This document shows positions 21,195 through 30,733 of a DNA stretch of 64,000 bases, in pieces. The position numbers and the translations under genes are program-made. Source of the stretch: Pseudo-nitzschia pungens (Eukaryota; Bacillariophyta; Bacillariophyceae; Bacillariales; Bacillariaceae); assembly GCA_037355855.1 (NCBI GenBank), contig CM074759.1, positions 8,246,001 to 8,310,000 of the forward strand, read 5' to 3'. Within the stretch, counting starts at the first letter, position 1, and every line of letters starts with the position of its first letter. The notes under the pieces are model-generated. The model was given only the letters and a program-made list of their open reading frames with translations. It did no database searches and was not told where the DNA came from.

Positions 21195-22778
21195 ATGAAA
21201 CTTTCCGTCGCTTTCCTCCTGGCGGGCCTCGCTGCAAAACTCACCAGCGCCGAACGGGACGACATTCATGTCCTCATGTACGAGACGGATTCGTCGCTGG
21301 AGAACGACCCGACGTCTCCCCTGGCCTTTTTCCGGGAGCGCAGCACCTTCGCCAACCTCCCGATGACCGTCTACGGCGGCGGCCTCGAGTACCACGGATT
21401 CGGTGACAAGTACCAGACCCTCCGATCGATCCTCGACGTCATCGACCCCAACAAGCTGGTGGTGGTCGCCGACGCCCGCGACGTCGCCCTCAATCTTCCG
21501 GAGGACGAGATCGCGGCGGGCGCCGCCATCGATCGCTTCCTGAAAACCTACCGGAAACTCACCGCCGACGACCCGAACGCGGTGGTCATGTCCGCCGAGA
21601 GCCAGTGTTGCGTGTCGGCCATGACGCACGCGCATCCGAGCGAGTACTTCGATCCGGTCACCGGAAAGCGCGCCAAGCGGGCCTGCGCCTCGGGGACTCC
21701 GGGCTGCTACTGGGAACAGAACGACAACATCTACGCGTGGGTCGACTTTCACCGCGAGAGGGCCTTCAACCGGACGGGGATCGAGCGGACGGGCGACCAC
21801 GTTGGCGACGTCTACCTGAACGCCGGGCTCATGGCGGGATATCCGGCCGACATTATCGATCTGGTGAACCTCCTCGACATTCACGCGTCGGAGGACGACC
21901 AGGCGGTTCTGTCGGGATTGATGTACCAATTCCCCGACAAGCTGGTCCTCGATTACGACCAGGAGCTCTTTGGGAACAACCAGTGGCCCAAGGGACTCCA
22001 CGACGGATGCGTGTTCGAAAAGAAGGACGAAAACAGCGACACTCTCCACCATCCCCAGACCAACACCGAGCCGCTGATCCTCCACACCCCCGGAAAATTC
22101 TACGGCTGCCTCGACGTGCTCATCGAGGAACTGGGAGGAATCAGCCAGCAGCGATACCTCGCCGAGAGTCCCGACGGAAACCCGCGCGTCTTGAAGAGGG
22201 AGGGAAGGCTTTCCGCCACTTCCCGCCAGCTCGAAACGGAGGGCGGTGGCGATGACTGCAAGTGCGTCTGTGACCACGGCAGACGAAACCTCGGAGACTT
22301 ATTTGGTGTGATCAAGAAATTTTTAGGGAGTTGGAAAAAGGAGAAGGACGCCGCCGAAATCGAGAGCCGAATCGAACAGGAAGTCAAGCCCAAGTCGTTC
22401 GACATGAAGTACTCCGAGAAGCTCATTGTCGAGGAAGCTGTCGTCGAGGAAGAAACAGAATCACCAAGTCCACTTGACGAAGAGCCTGAGGAAGCGATGT
22501 CGTCCGCGACGAGCCCGAACTACGGAGCATATGGAAACTATGGAGCGTACGGAAACTACGGAGCATATGGAAACTATGGAGCGTATGGAAACTACGGATC
22601 CTACGGGAACTATGGATCCTACGGGAACTATGGATCGTACGGCAACTATGGAGAGTATGGAAGTTATGGACAGTACAGCGCTACTACACAAAACTGTATT
22701 GATATCTGCATGGACGAATGCTTCAGCGAAGACAAGACCAACTACGGTTACGGTACTGTTCGGCGGCGACTAAATTAA
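21195..22778 (+). CDS. Secreted PLOD-type glycosyltransferase with Tyr/Gly repeat tail (copy 1)
   Basis: A 527-residue single-exon protein. Residues 1-19 form a signal peptide (FLLAGLAAKLTSA). Residues about 24-330 match the glycosyltransferase domain of procollagen lysyl hydroxylase/PLOD-type enzymes: GFGDKYQTL, the metal-binding-like DARD in VVVADARDVALN, VVMSAESQCCVSA, VYLNAGLMAGYPADI, SEDDQAVLSGLMYQFP and LDYDQELFGNNQ. Such domains transfer Gal or Glc from UDP-sugar onto hydroxylated residues in the secretory pathway; the hydroxylase half of PLOD is absent. The tail has a Cys pair (CKCVC), a basic/acidic linker, a run of Gly-Ala/Ser-Tyr-Gly-Asn-Tyr hexapeptides (22516-22676), four closely spaced Cys and a basic end (RRRLN). 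The catalytic region is much more GC-rich at third positions than its neighbour copy at 24049. The acceptor is unknown; a cell-wall or matrix protein is a reasonable inference. Confidence 0.82.
   Translation: MKLSVAFLLAGLAAKLTSAERDDIHVLMYETDSSLENDPTSPLAFFRERSTFANLPMTVYGGGLEYHGFGDKYQTLRSILDVIDPNKLVVVADARDVALNLPEDEIAAGAAIDRFLKTYRKLTADDPNAVVMSAESQCCVSAMTHAHPSEYFDPVTGKRAKRACASGTPGCYWEQNDNIYAWVDFHRERAFNRTGIERTGDHVGDVYLNAGLMAGYPADIIDLVNLLDIHASEDDQAVLSGLMYQFPDKLVLDYDQELFGNNQWPKGLHDGCVFEKKDENSDTLHHPQTNTEPLILHTPGKFYGCLDVLIEELGGISQQRYLAESPDGNPRVLKREGRLSATSRQLETEGGGDDCKCVCDHGRRNLGDLFGVIKKFLGSWKKEKDAAEIESRIEQEVKPKSFDMKYSEKLIVEEAVVEEETESPSPLDEEPEEAMSSATSPNYGAYGNYGAYGNYGAYGNYGAYGNYGSYGNYGSYGNYGSYGNYGEYGSYGQYSATTQNCIDICMDECFSEDKTNYGYGTVRRRLN
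22516..22676 (+). repeat. In-frame hexapeptide repeat (GxYGNY) in glycosyltransferase tail
   Basis: About eight 18-bp units, partly paired as 36-bp units with alternating TAT/TAC and GGA/GGG codons, encode Gly-Ala/Ser-Tyr-Gly-Asn-Tyr repeats. Unit sequences are near-identical, so the array probably expands and contracts. Confidence 0.9.
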
Positions 22779-24048
22779 GCCGGAAATCAACCAATCAGAA
22801 CAAGAACCAACCCAACCCAACCCAACAGCACGGTTCCCACAAGATCGAACTCATCGGTCCATGTGTTTCCGTTATGGTGAATATTATTAAATGTACCCTT
22901 CATAGTGGCGTGTCGAATCATAACAATGTTTCTATCCCTGGGACAATGAACGTGACCCAGACTCCACAATTCAAAAAATAATGATTATAAAAGTATAACA
23001 ACGTAGAAAAGTGATCGAAAATACGAAGAATGCGTATGAGAACGCCTCATGCTAGGCCATGTATGATCAGCAGTGATGCAAAGCAGATGGCGAACAGAAT
23101 CACAACTCAACAACTCCGAAGAAAATCTTCGAACTCGATGGACGCTGTGTTTCACAACCCATCTTTTTCTCTATTTACGCTATGTCAGTTGTTGTTGCTC
23201 TTTTTAAGAATAATCCGTTTCCAATTGCATGCTGACTTTTTTCTTGCCCGTGATACCAAAGGAACGTGCTTCTTCTTCTCAGTTCTTGGATCTACTACTA
23301 GTAATTTAAGAAAGTGTTGATTGATACGACTGCGTGTAGTAATATCTTACTAGTACTCGTAGTCTCAAAAGAAAATCTCTTACAGCTCACCAATTCCAAC
23401 TTACACCTCGGTCTAGATATTTTCTTCTCCTGACCGCTGCCATCTGGTCGACTAAGTTAGTACGGTACATGAGATCTGTCCCAAGTTTTGTAAAAAAGCA
23501 GAATGCAATTGTATCATTTTGATCTTTTGCTTCAATGTAGCGACACAAACCGTTATTTCTCGTCTTGGCTATTTAAGCGATACCACCACGTGCCTGTTTT
23601 TTACTTGCGATATAACTTACAGTTAACAGTACGAAAACCTCCTCGTACTCGCCCAGCGCGAAGACCTGAGACGAGACGTCGTTTGGAAATCTATCATCGA
23701 AGCATCTCATTTTTATGTTGGATTGGACCAATGAAAACGATTTAATGATTCACGAACGGCGCGCTTCAATTATTTTCAACATTCAAATACGAATACATAT
23801 TTCAAGGGGCACGTGTATTTGTAACGATTTTATTCGATGAATTTATTTTTCTGCCGTAGCTGTTACTTCACTTTTTTCGTTAACGGTCCGCCTCTCCATC
23901 GACGACGGTCATCACATTTTCATTGCAACTTTTTGAAGTCGTTGACTCTCTCAAAATAAGTTGTTATCTTGATATTGCTCACACATTATACAGTCGTCGA
24001 AAGAATTTTCCGCCCGTACTTTTGAGTTTTGACAGAAATTGGAAGAAA
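22779..24048. other. Spacer between tandem glycosyltransferase genes
   Basis: No gene is supported. It contains an AACCC run in the 3' flank of copy 1 (22806-22826) and an AT-rich central part. The 150 bases before 24049 are pyrimidine-rich and are the probable promoter of copy 2. Confidence 0.6.
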
Positions 24049-25848
24049 ATGAAGTTCTCGACCCTCGCCGTAAAGTTCGGAGTGCTGTGTTTGGTAGCGA
24101 TGTGCTCCCTGACAGCCGCCGAAAGTGATGACAGCTTTCGAGACGACGTAATGGTCCTGATGTACGAGACTGATAGCTCGTTGAAAACCGACCCAGCGTC
24201 TCCCTTGTTCTTCTTTCAAGAAAAAGGCAGGATTGCAAACATCCAGACTACTGTCTACGGCGGAAAGCTCGACTACAAAGGATTTGGTGACAAGTACCAA
24301 ACATTGAAACCTTTGCTTGAGGTTATGGATGAGGACAAATTGGTGATTCTGGCAGATGCTCGTGATGTGATCCTCAATGTCCCCGACGCTGAAGAAGTTG
24401 CAGCTGAACTAGTCGACAACTTCATGAAAGCATACAAAAAACTTACGGCAAAAGCTCCAAATGCAGTTGTTATGTCGGCCGAAGCACAATGCTGTGTTTC
24501 CGCTATGGCCCATGCTCACCCTTCTGAATACTTTGATCCGCTCACCAAAGAACGAAAGAAGCGTGCTTGCTCTTCGGGTAAAGAAGACTGCCTTTGGTAT
24601 GCCAGTCAAAACATCGACGACTGGCAAACATTCATGGAAGACCTGGCATTTGAAGCTACAGGTGAAGACCCCTCCGATGTTTATCTCAACGCCGGTCTCA
24701 TGGCTGGGTACCCTTCGGATCTAATCAATCTGTTAAGTGTTTTGGATATTCATCCTTACGAGGATGACCAGGCTGTTTTGTCTGGTTTGATGTACCAGTT
24801 CCCAGATATGATCAAACTTGATTACAAACAAGAAATGTTTGGAAACAACCAGTGGCCAAGGGGTCTTGCCGATGGATGTGTGTTCGACGCCCAAGGTGAT
24901 AACATGTCGCTCATCCATACAGAAACTGGGACAGAACCTTTGATCATCCACACCCCAGGAAAGTTTTATGATTGCTTGGATGTGCTCATCGAAGATCTCG
25001 GTGGAGTTAGTCAGCAGAGATATCTCCTTGGTGTTGAGCACATGGACAAAGTTGCTACAAACAAGGGATTCACCGTAACTTCCGATGCCACCAGAAGAAA
25101 AACAATGGAATTGCATGATGGTGGACGAAAATTGTTCTTTTTTCAAAGAGTTGAAAGCCTGGTAACCAACATCAAGGAATTGATTTGGGGCAAAATCCAC
25201 GAAGGTACGTCGGAAAGAACGTCAAGTCATCGCTCATTTGTCAAGTCATTGTGGTGTACAAATCTAATCTCGTGTCTTCTCTTTTCCCGCAATTTATTAT
25301 TCTTATATAACAAATGGATTCAGTCGAGCCAGAGGAGCCCGAATGGAAAATGGATGTGCCAAGCAACTACGGTCCGAGTAACTACGGTTTGAGCAACTAC
25401 GGTCCATCAACCTCCAACTATGGTCCAAGCAACTACGGTTCGAGCAACTACGGTCCTGCCAACTATGGTCCATCTCCGACTAACTACGGTCCAAGCAACT
25501 ACGGTTCGAGCAACTACGGTCCTGCCAACTATGGTCCATCTCCGACTAACTACGGTCCAAGCAACTACGGTTCGAGCAACTACGGTCCTGCCAACTATGG
25601 TCCATCTCCGACTAACTACGGTCCAATCAACTACGGAAACTACGGAAACTATGGTATGTGATTGGAAAAGTGCTGCGCTCATTTACAATTATCGACTGAT
25701 TGAGAATGCGACTAAATATTTTCCTCACTGCTGTGCTGTTGTGTTGTTGCAAATACTAATAGGCCAATACGGAAACTACGGAAATTACGGTCAGTACTAC
25801 GGCGGAATGCGGCGACAACGACGTCTCCATACTCACCATGAGGAATAA
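24049..25848 (+). CDS. Secreted PLOD-type glycosyltransferase with Asn-Tyr-Gly repeat tail (copy 2)
   Basis: Exons 24049-25204, 25324-25653 and 25763-25848 (two phase-1 introns of 119 and 109 bp with GTACGT and GTATGT donors) give 523 residues. The signal peptide (residues about 1-23) and glycosyltransferase domain follow copy 1 almost motif for motif: GFGDKYQTL, VILADARDVILN, VVMSAEAQCCVSA, VYLNAGLMAGYPSDL, YEDDQAVLSGLMYQFP, GNNQWPRGL. The tail differs. It is built of NYGPS/NYGSS/NYGPA units with a 66-bp repeat, split across exons 2 and 3, and ends in a basic segment (MRRQRRLHTHH). The Cys cluster of the copy 1 tail is absent. Codons are much more AT-rich than in copy 1. This is a tandem paralogue; both probably act in the secretory path or outside the cell. 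Confidence 0.82.
25416..25613 (+). repeat. 66-bp coding tandem repeat (three copies)
   Basis: Three near-identical 66-bp units start at 25416, 25482 and 25548, each encoding four NYG-containing blocks and a PSPT spacer. It lies in exon 2 of the second glycosyltransferase. Near-identity of the units means recent duplication. Confidence 0.92.
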
Positions 25849-26218
25849 GTGTCCAAAGAACTCTCTATTGTTGATTTTCTTCCGGTCACCTTCTGCCACT
25901 CGAGGGATGAAATCATCAATAAGAAAGTTACCATATTTAGAAAGCCTCGTCAAGCAACATAAGATGGACGAATTATAGACGAATAGAGTTGAAAACGAAT
26001 ATCATTCATTTCTTGTGATCGAGAAGCGAGCGCATCGATTAGGCCACAGTCTGAATTCTCGATCTTGGTCATTGACGGGTCTAGTGCAAATTGTAATCTT
26101 ATTTTAAACTGTATTATTTATCCTCTCTACCTCTATCGCATCAGTACCCACCATCGATTAATCATATGAAAATCAACTTCCAAAGCCATGTACAACCCTT
26201 TCACACGACCAAAGAAAT
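25849..26218. other. Convergent 3' spacer
   Basis: Short AT-rich gap between the stop of the second glycosyltransferase and the stop of the SpoU-like gene. Nothing beyond probable 3' UTRs is seen. Confidence 0.6.
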
Positions 26219-27304
26219 TCAATAATCCCCGTCGGCACCCGGGTCGTTGCCCGCTCCAAAGAGCAACTGTTGTTGTTTCAGCAGACACTCTTCGTCGTCT
26301 GCGTCGTCCCTTAGCTCCCGAAGTTTATCTTCCCGTTCCTTTCGTTTTCTCTCCCGTGCCTGAGCGTCGTTGGGATTCCCGCCCTTGTGAATTTTTTCGA
26401 CGTGGTATTTTTGTCCCTGGTAATCGGACACCGACGAGGGCGTCGCGCCGCTGCTTCCGGGAGATTCTTCTTTTTCCTCCGTGTACCCCGACCGGTTTCC
26501 GCACGACAAGAGCTCGTGAAAGACAATCGAGACGGAGGCCTCGAGGGTCAGCATCGATCCACCTCCACCTCCGCCGCTGCCGCCACTGCCACCGGCATTC
26601 CTAGTGGGCTGGTAAGCGGACGCGGACGCGTAGTTGGCGTGGGGAATGTGGACAAACGACGAGCAGTGTTGGGCCAGCGACCAGGGCAATCCCCGCTTGA
26701 GCTTGTCGACCACGAGGCAGACTCTTCCGGGATATTTCTCGAGGGAATGCACCGGGAAGGACGTGGAGAAATTCTCTTTGGAGGGTGGTTTGGTGTCATT
26801 GTTCCCGTCGTCCTTCCCCTCTGACGACAATGCCGATAACGGTGCCGTCCGAACGACCTCCACCTGCGTTTCCGTCGGCTCGTGCAAAAATGTTTCTCGA
26901 ATCACTCTCATCTCGTTGTCGTCATTGTTGGCATCGTCATCGAGATCGTTGTCTCGGTTGGGATAGGGTGCTAACAATCCAATCAGCTCGAATCCGTTAT
27001 TGCCGTTGACGTCGTCCTTGTCGTCGTTGCTGTTCGTTGTTGCGGATCGAAGGGCCTTGACGGCCTGCTCGTGCGTCGGAAAGGCCCGGAGTTGGACGTG
27101 TTTCGAGGCTCCGTGGGATCCCCGAACGTCGCACCGATCGTATCCCACCACAAAGATCGTTCCGATCCCGAATGCGGCACAGCATCGCAACAGGGGCCCC
27201 CAGTTTTTTCCCTTTCCCGGATTTTCGATGAGGAGTGTCACCGAACCCGGAGCCGAACCCGAACTCGCCGTGGTGGTGCTCGTCGTTTGGTCGTTGCCCT
27301 CCAT
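26219..27304 (-). CDS. SpoU/TrmH-like RNA 2'-O-methyltransferase family protein
   Basis: A 361-residue single-exon frame from an ATG at 27304. SPOUT-type elements are visible in order. Motif 1 is ENPGKGKNWGPLLRCCAAFG, with the conserved Asn and Arg. Motif 2 is VCLVVDKLKRGLPWSLAQHC followed by FVHIPH. Motif 3 is LTLEASVSIVFHELL. In standard SpoU enzymes motif 2 carries G-N-E before the Gly; here it reads D-K-L-K-R-G, so the S-adenosylmethionine pocket is altered. Long acidic Asn/Asp inserts sit between motifs 1 and 2, and a basic/acidic coiled tail follows motif 3. The family methylates ribose 2'-OH in tRNA or rRNA; the target here is unknown and reduced activity is possible. Confidence 0.72.
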   Translation of the reverse strand: MEGNDQTTSTTTASSGSAPGSVTLLIENPGKGKNWGPLLRCCAAFGIGTIFVVGYDRCDVRGSHGASKHVQLRAFPTHEQAVKALRSATTNSNDDKDDVNGNNGFELIGLLAPYPNRDNDLDDDANNDDNEMRVIRETFLHEPTETQVEVVRTAPLSALSSEGKDDGNNDTKPPSKENFSTSFPVHSLEKYPGRVCLVVDKLKRGLPWSLAQHCSSFVHIPHANYASASAYQPTRNAGGSGGSGGGGGGSMLTLEASVSIVFHELLSCGNRSGYTEEKEESPGSSGATPSSVSDYQGQKYHVEKIHKGGNPNDAQARERKRKEREDKLRELRDDADDEECLLKQQQLLFGAGNDPGADGDY

Positions 27305-28201
27305 CGTGACTGTGACTGCAACCGCGGCTGCGCTTTCTGCTGAAGGTCCCGATGAATTCGTCTTTCTTTTGGATTGTTTCGTAGGACAGGACAGACCGAA
27401 CAGATTTTATCGATTTCGTTACAAAGGACAAGCAATCCAGCGTCGAGAGTGAGGATCGGCCATCACACTACGAGTAATACATATACTGGTAAGGTTTACC
27501 AGAAAGTTACCGAACGACGGTACTGTAAGTTACCGTACTTGTCGTGATTTTGTTGAAAAAATCACATCGACTTTCAATTTCCGGAGAGGTTTGGGTATCC
27601 TACCATTGCCTCCAACGGATGACGGGAGGACGTGAAACAACGAATCACAACGCGCATAACGGATCAGAAAAGATCGCGCGAATTTTGATGATGTCCCGTA
27701 CGTGTACCGCTACCTACGAGTAGTAGTAACCTTACCAGTACCACGATCCCCGAAAAAAGAAAAACGTACGTGTAGCGATTGGCCGTTGTTCATTCCATCT
27801 GATGACACCCATCCATTGATGGGAAGTGCGATCCACTGCTTGATTGGACTAACCGGAGCTGCTGACTAACACACACCCCTCACGCTTGTTGCTGTTCATT
27901 GTAGCAGCTGTTGATGTTCCTCGTCTTTTGTTCAGACCAATCGAGCGTTTTTGGATCTTGAAAATGCCAAAACATCTCGTGAAAGTACGTATTCATAACG
28001 GTATTGATATTGACTACAAATAATTTGATACTTCGTTCGTTCTTGGGGTTGACGGAGGAATTTTTGCCTTATCGAAGGAACAAATCGACTGCCTGATTCA
28101 GCGGGATTATCCTCTGAGAATACGGTCCAGGCGAGGACGAGAAACGATACTGAAAAACGAGGAAAGAGGGGTTCACTCAACAACACGAACAAACGGCGAG
28201 G
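27305..28201. other. Divergent promoter spacer with motif copies
   Basis: Between the SpoU-like gene and the glycine oxidase gene. It includes GGTAA-GGT-TTACC (27488-27500) and GTAACCTTAC (27726-27735). No coding region is supported. Confidence 0.6.
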
Positions 28202-30733
28202 ATGCAGCTCTCATCATCTTCAAAATGCTCGCCCGCATGTATGGTGTTGGCATTCGCTTTGCTGCTCGGGATCTCTGAAATTGTGACTGCCTGGCAAATA
28301 TCGTCGATGAGAATGACAAGAATGACGACGAATCTCCGAATGTCGTCACAAGATGGCAAAAGCAGCAGCCGCAGCAGCAGCAGCGGGCTCTCCCATTCTT
28401 CGACCCCGTCGCCCAACTACCCATCGCAGCCTTCCCCGTCGTTGTCGTCCCTCGTTCCCGACGTGCCCCGGAGGAGGAGCAACCAGCTCCACAAGGACGT
28501 GGTCATTGTGGGCGGCGGCCTCGCGGGTCTTTCGACGGCTCTCTATTTGACCCAGATCGATCCCGAACGGCGCATTACCATTCTCGACAAAAACGAGGAC
28601 AGCAAGGGAAAGCCACCGAGCGCCGGAAACATGGCCAGCATGGCGGCCGCCGGCATGCTCGCTCCCAACTCCGAGCGACTCCCCAGGGGGGAATACCGCG
28701 ATTTGTGCATGGCCTCGAGGCGCATGTACGCCGATTTCACGGCGTTGGTGGAAGGAATGGCTCAGGAATCCGGTCCGGAGGGACTCCCCTACCTTCCCAA
28801 CGACGACGACGGGAGCGGGCTGGAACCGTGGAACATTGGCTATTTGGCATCCGGTGGCTTTTTTGCTCCCGCATTCGCCGGGGACAGCGTCGCGACCTGG
28901 GCGCCCCCGGAGGAAGAAGGCGACAAGAAAACCCCTTCCGCCTTTTGGCTGGATGCGACGCAGGCCCGGGAACTCGAACCCCACCTGCATCCGGACGTGG
29001 TGGGGGGATGGTGGTTCCCGGAGGACGCCAGCGTCGATGCCCGCCGCCTGACCTGCTCGCTCAAGGCCGCCTGCGTCGGGGCGGGGGTCGAGTTTCTCTG
29101 TGGTCCGCGGAACGAGGTCACGGCGCTCGATCTGCAGGACGGAACCTGCAAGGGAATCTGGCTCGGATCCGAGACCGGGAGGTACGTGGCGGCCAAGGCC
29201 GTCCTCGTGGCAAACGGAGCGTGGATGAGGAACCTCCTGCCGGTTCCGCTGGAACCCCACAAGGGACAGTCGTTGTCGCTCCGGATGCCAAAGGATCGTC
29301 CACCGATCCTCAAGCGGGTCCTGTTCGGGGGAGATTCCTACATTGTTCCCAAGGCCGACGGACGGATCGTCATCGGAGCGACCGTGGAGGCGGGAAGCTT
29401 TGATTCGTCGGTCACCCCGGCCGGAATCATGCACGTCTTGTCGTACGCCCTGGAACTGGTGCCAGGATTGGCGGATCTCCCGATCGAGGAGACCTGGGCG
29501 GGATTGCGTCCCACCACGCCCGACAAGGGACCCATCCTGGGAGAAACGCCGTGGGACAATCTGTTCCTGGCCGGTGGATATTGGAGAAACGGGGTCCTGC
29601 TGGCGCCAAAGACGGGGCACCTGCTGGCGACGCTCATTGCCAACCAGAAAAACAACGAGGACGAGAAGCAAAGCACGCTGTCCCGAGAAGACCGCGCCAT
29701 GCTCGATGCCTTTGCCTGGGATCGATTTACCTCTCCGGAAGGCGGGAAGCGAATGGCTGCCAATTCCCGGTACGCCGCCTCGTTGTACCCCGTTCACCGG
29801 CGCAAGTCGGGAATCGGGGTTGCGGCGGCGGTAGGAACCGAGCTGGGATCCTACTCGACCGCCCGATCCGCGGGAGAAGAACGGCAAAAAGACCGCAAGT
29901 CCATGTTTGGCAGTGACGACCAGGACGACTCCGATGCGGACGATCTCTTTGAAAAAGCGGCAATGATGGGAAGAGAAGACGCGGAAGTTTTCGAGGGATT
30001 GGACAACATGACCAGCAAGAAGAAGAAGGACGAAGATGCAACTCCTTCGCCAACCCGTGACGATAGTGAAAAGCTGAAATTTTACTACTCAGAGCAGGCA
30101 ACGGCCTTGGGAGAGCTTGAAATATTGGATTCCACGACAGATGCGACTGCCGACGACGACGAGAAGGCGGAAACGACGGTTCCATACGACGGGTCGGCAG
30201 ATGCTATAACCGTTGGAAGTGCGACAAAGTCGTCGGATGAGGACGACAACGACGAGGATGAGGATGAGGAAATGTCATCCGGTGGGCTCGAATCCATCTA
30301 CAAATCTATTCGCGAAAATAAAGCCAAACAGGAAGTGGACCTTCCCGATCAGAACATCAAGGACGATCGTCCCGACCCCGGCTTTCGAATCTCTCACGTT
30401 TGCAAGGATACCGGAAAAGTCAGAGAGATCCCCCCATACACCCAACCCGCTGTATTTTTTGAGAGTTTGGAGAAGGAAGAGAAGGAAGAGTCCTCGCAAA
30501 CTCCCGCGGTTACGATGACTGCAAACATCAGCAGTCCAAAGGACGAAGGGGGAGGGTCTGGGTCGTACTCAAAGGAGAGCAGCAACTACGACGAAACCAC
30601 ATATGATGGTTATCAGGAGATCTTCAAAGCAAATGCCAGTAGCAGTCGACAAGAGGAATTGGAGAAGATGAAGCTAGCACGAATGAAGAATCGATCTAGC
30701 GAGCCACCGCGAGAGGTGCGGAAGAAAGAATAA
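28202..30733 (+). CDS. thiO: Plastid ThiO-like glycine oxidase with long acidic C-terminal extension
   Basis: A single-exon 843-residue frame. Residues 1-30 form a signal peptide ending VTA|WQISS; an aromatic residue at the predicted cut plus a Ser/Arg/Met-rich stretch matches diatom bipartite plastid targeting. Residues about 98-480 are a DAO-type FAD oxidoreductase: VVIVGGGLAGLSTALYL (dinucleotide-binding), MAAAGMLAPNSE, VDARRLTCSL, PHKGQSLSL, YIVPKADGRIVIGATVEAG, ETWAGLRPTTPDKGPILG and GYWRNGVLLAP, the ThiO/glycine oxidase pattern. ThiO oxidises glycine to iminoglycine for the thiazole half of thiamine. The remaining 350 residues are a Ser/Asp/Glu-rich extension with short conserved-looking blocks (DDLFEKAAMMGREDAEVF, GLESIYKSIRENKAKQ, YDGYQEIFKANA). 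The extension is not part of the usual enzyme. Confidence 0.83.
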   Translation: MQLSSSSKCSPACMVLAFALLLGISEIVTAWQISSMRMTRMTTNLRMSSQDGKSSSRSSSSGLSHSSTPSPNYPSQPSPSLSSLVPDVPRRRSNQLHKDVVIVGGGLAGLSTALYLTQIDPERRITILDKNEDSKGKPPSAGNMASMAAAGMLAPNSERLPRGEYRDLCMASRRMYADFTALVEGMAQESGPEGLPYLPNDDDGSGLEPWNIGYLASGGFFAPAFAGDSVATWAPPEEEGDKKTPSAFWLDATQARELEPHLHPDVVGGWWFPEDASVDARRLTCSLKAACVGAGVEFLCGPRNEVTALDLQDGTCKGIWLGSETGRYVAAKAVLVANGAWMRNLLPVPLEPHKGQSLSLRMPKDRPPILKRVLFGGDSYIVPKADGRIVIGATVEAGSFDSSVTPAGIMHVLSYALELVPGLADLPIEETWAGLRPTTPDKGPILGETPWDNLFLAGGYWRNGVLLAPKTGHLLATLIANQKNNEDEKQSTLSREDRAMLDAFAWDRFTSPEGGKRMAANSRYAASLYPVHRRKSGIGVAAAVGTELGSYSTARSAGEERQKDRKSMFGSDDQDDSDADDLFEKAAMMGREDAEVFEGLDNMTSKKKKDEDATPSPTRDDSEKLKFYYSEQATALGELEILDSTTDATADDDEKAETTVPYDGSADAITVGSATKSSDEDDNDEDEDEEMSSGGLESIYKSIRENKAKQEVDLPDQNIKDDRPDPGFRISHVCKDTGKVREIPPYTQPAVFFESLEKEEKEESSQTPAVTMTANISSPKDEGGGSGSYSKESSNYDETTYDGYQEIFKANASSSRQEELEKMKLARMKNRSSEPPREVRKKE

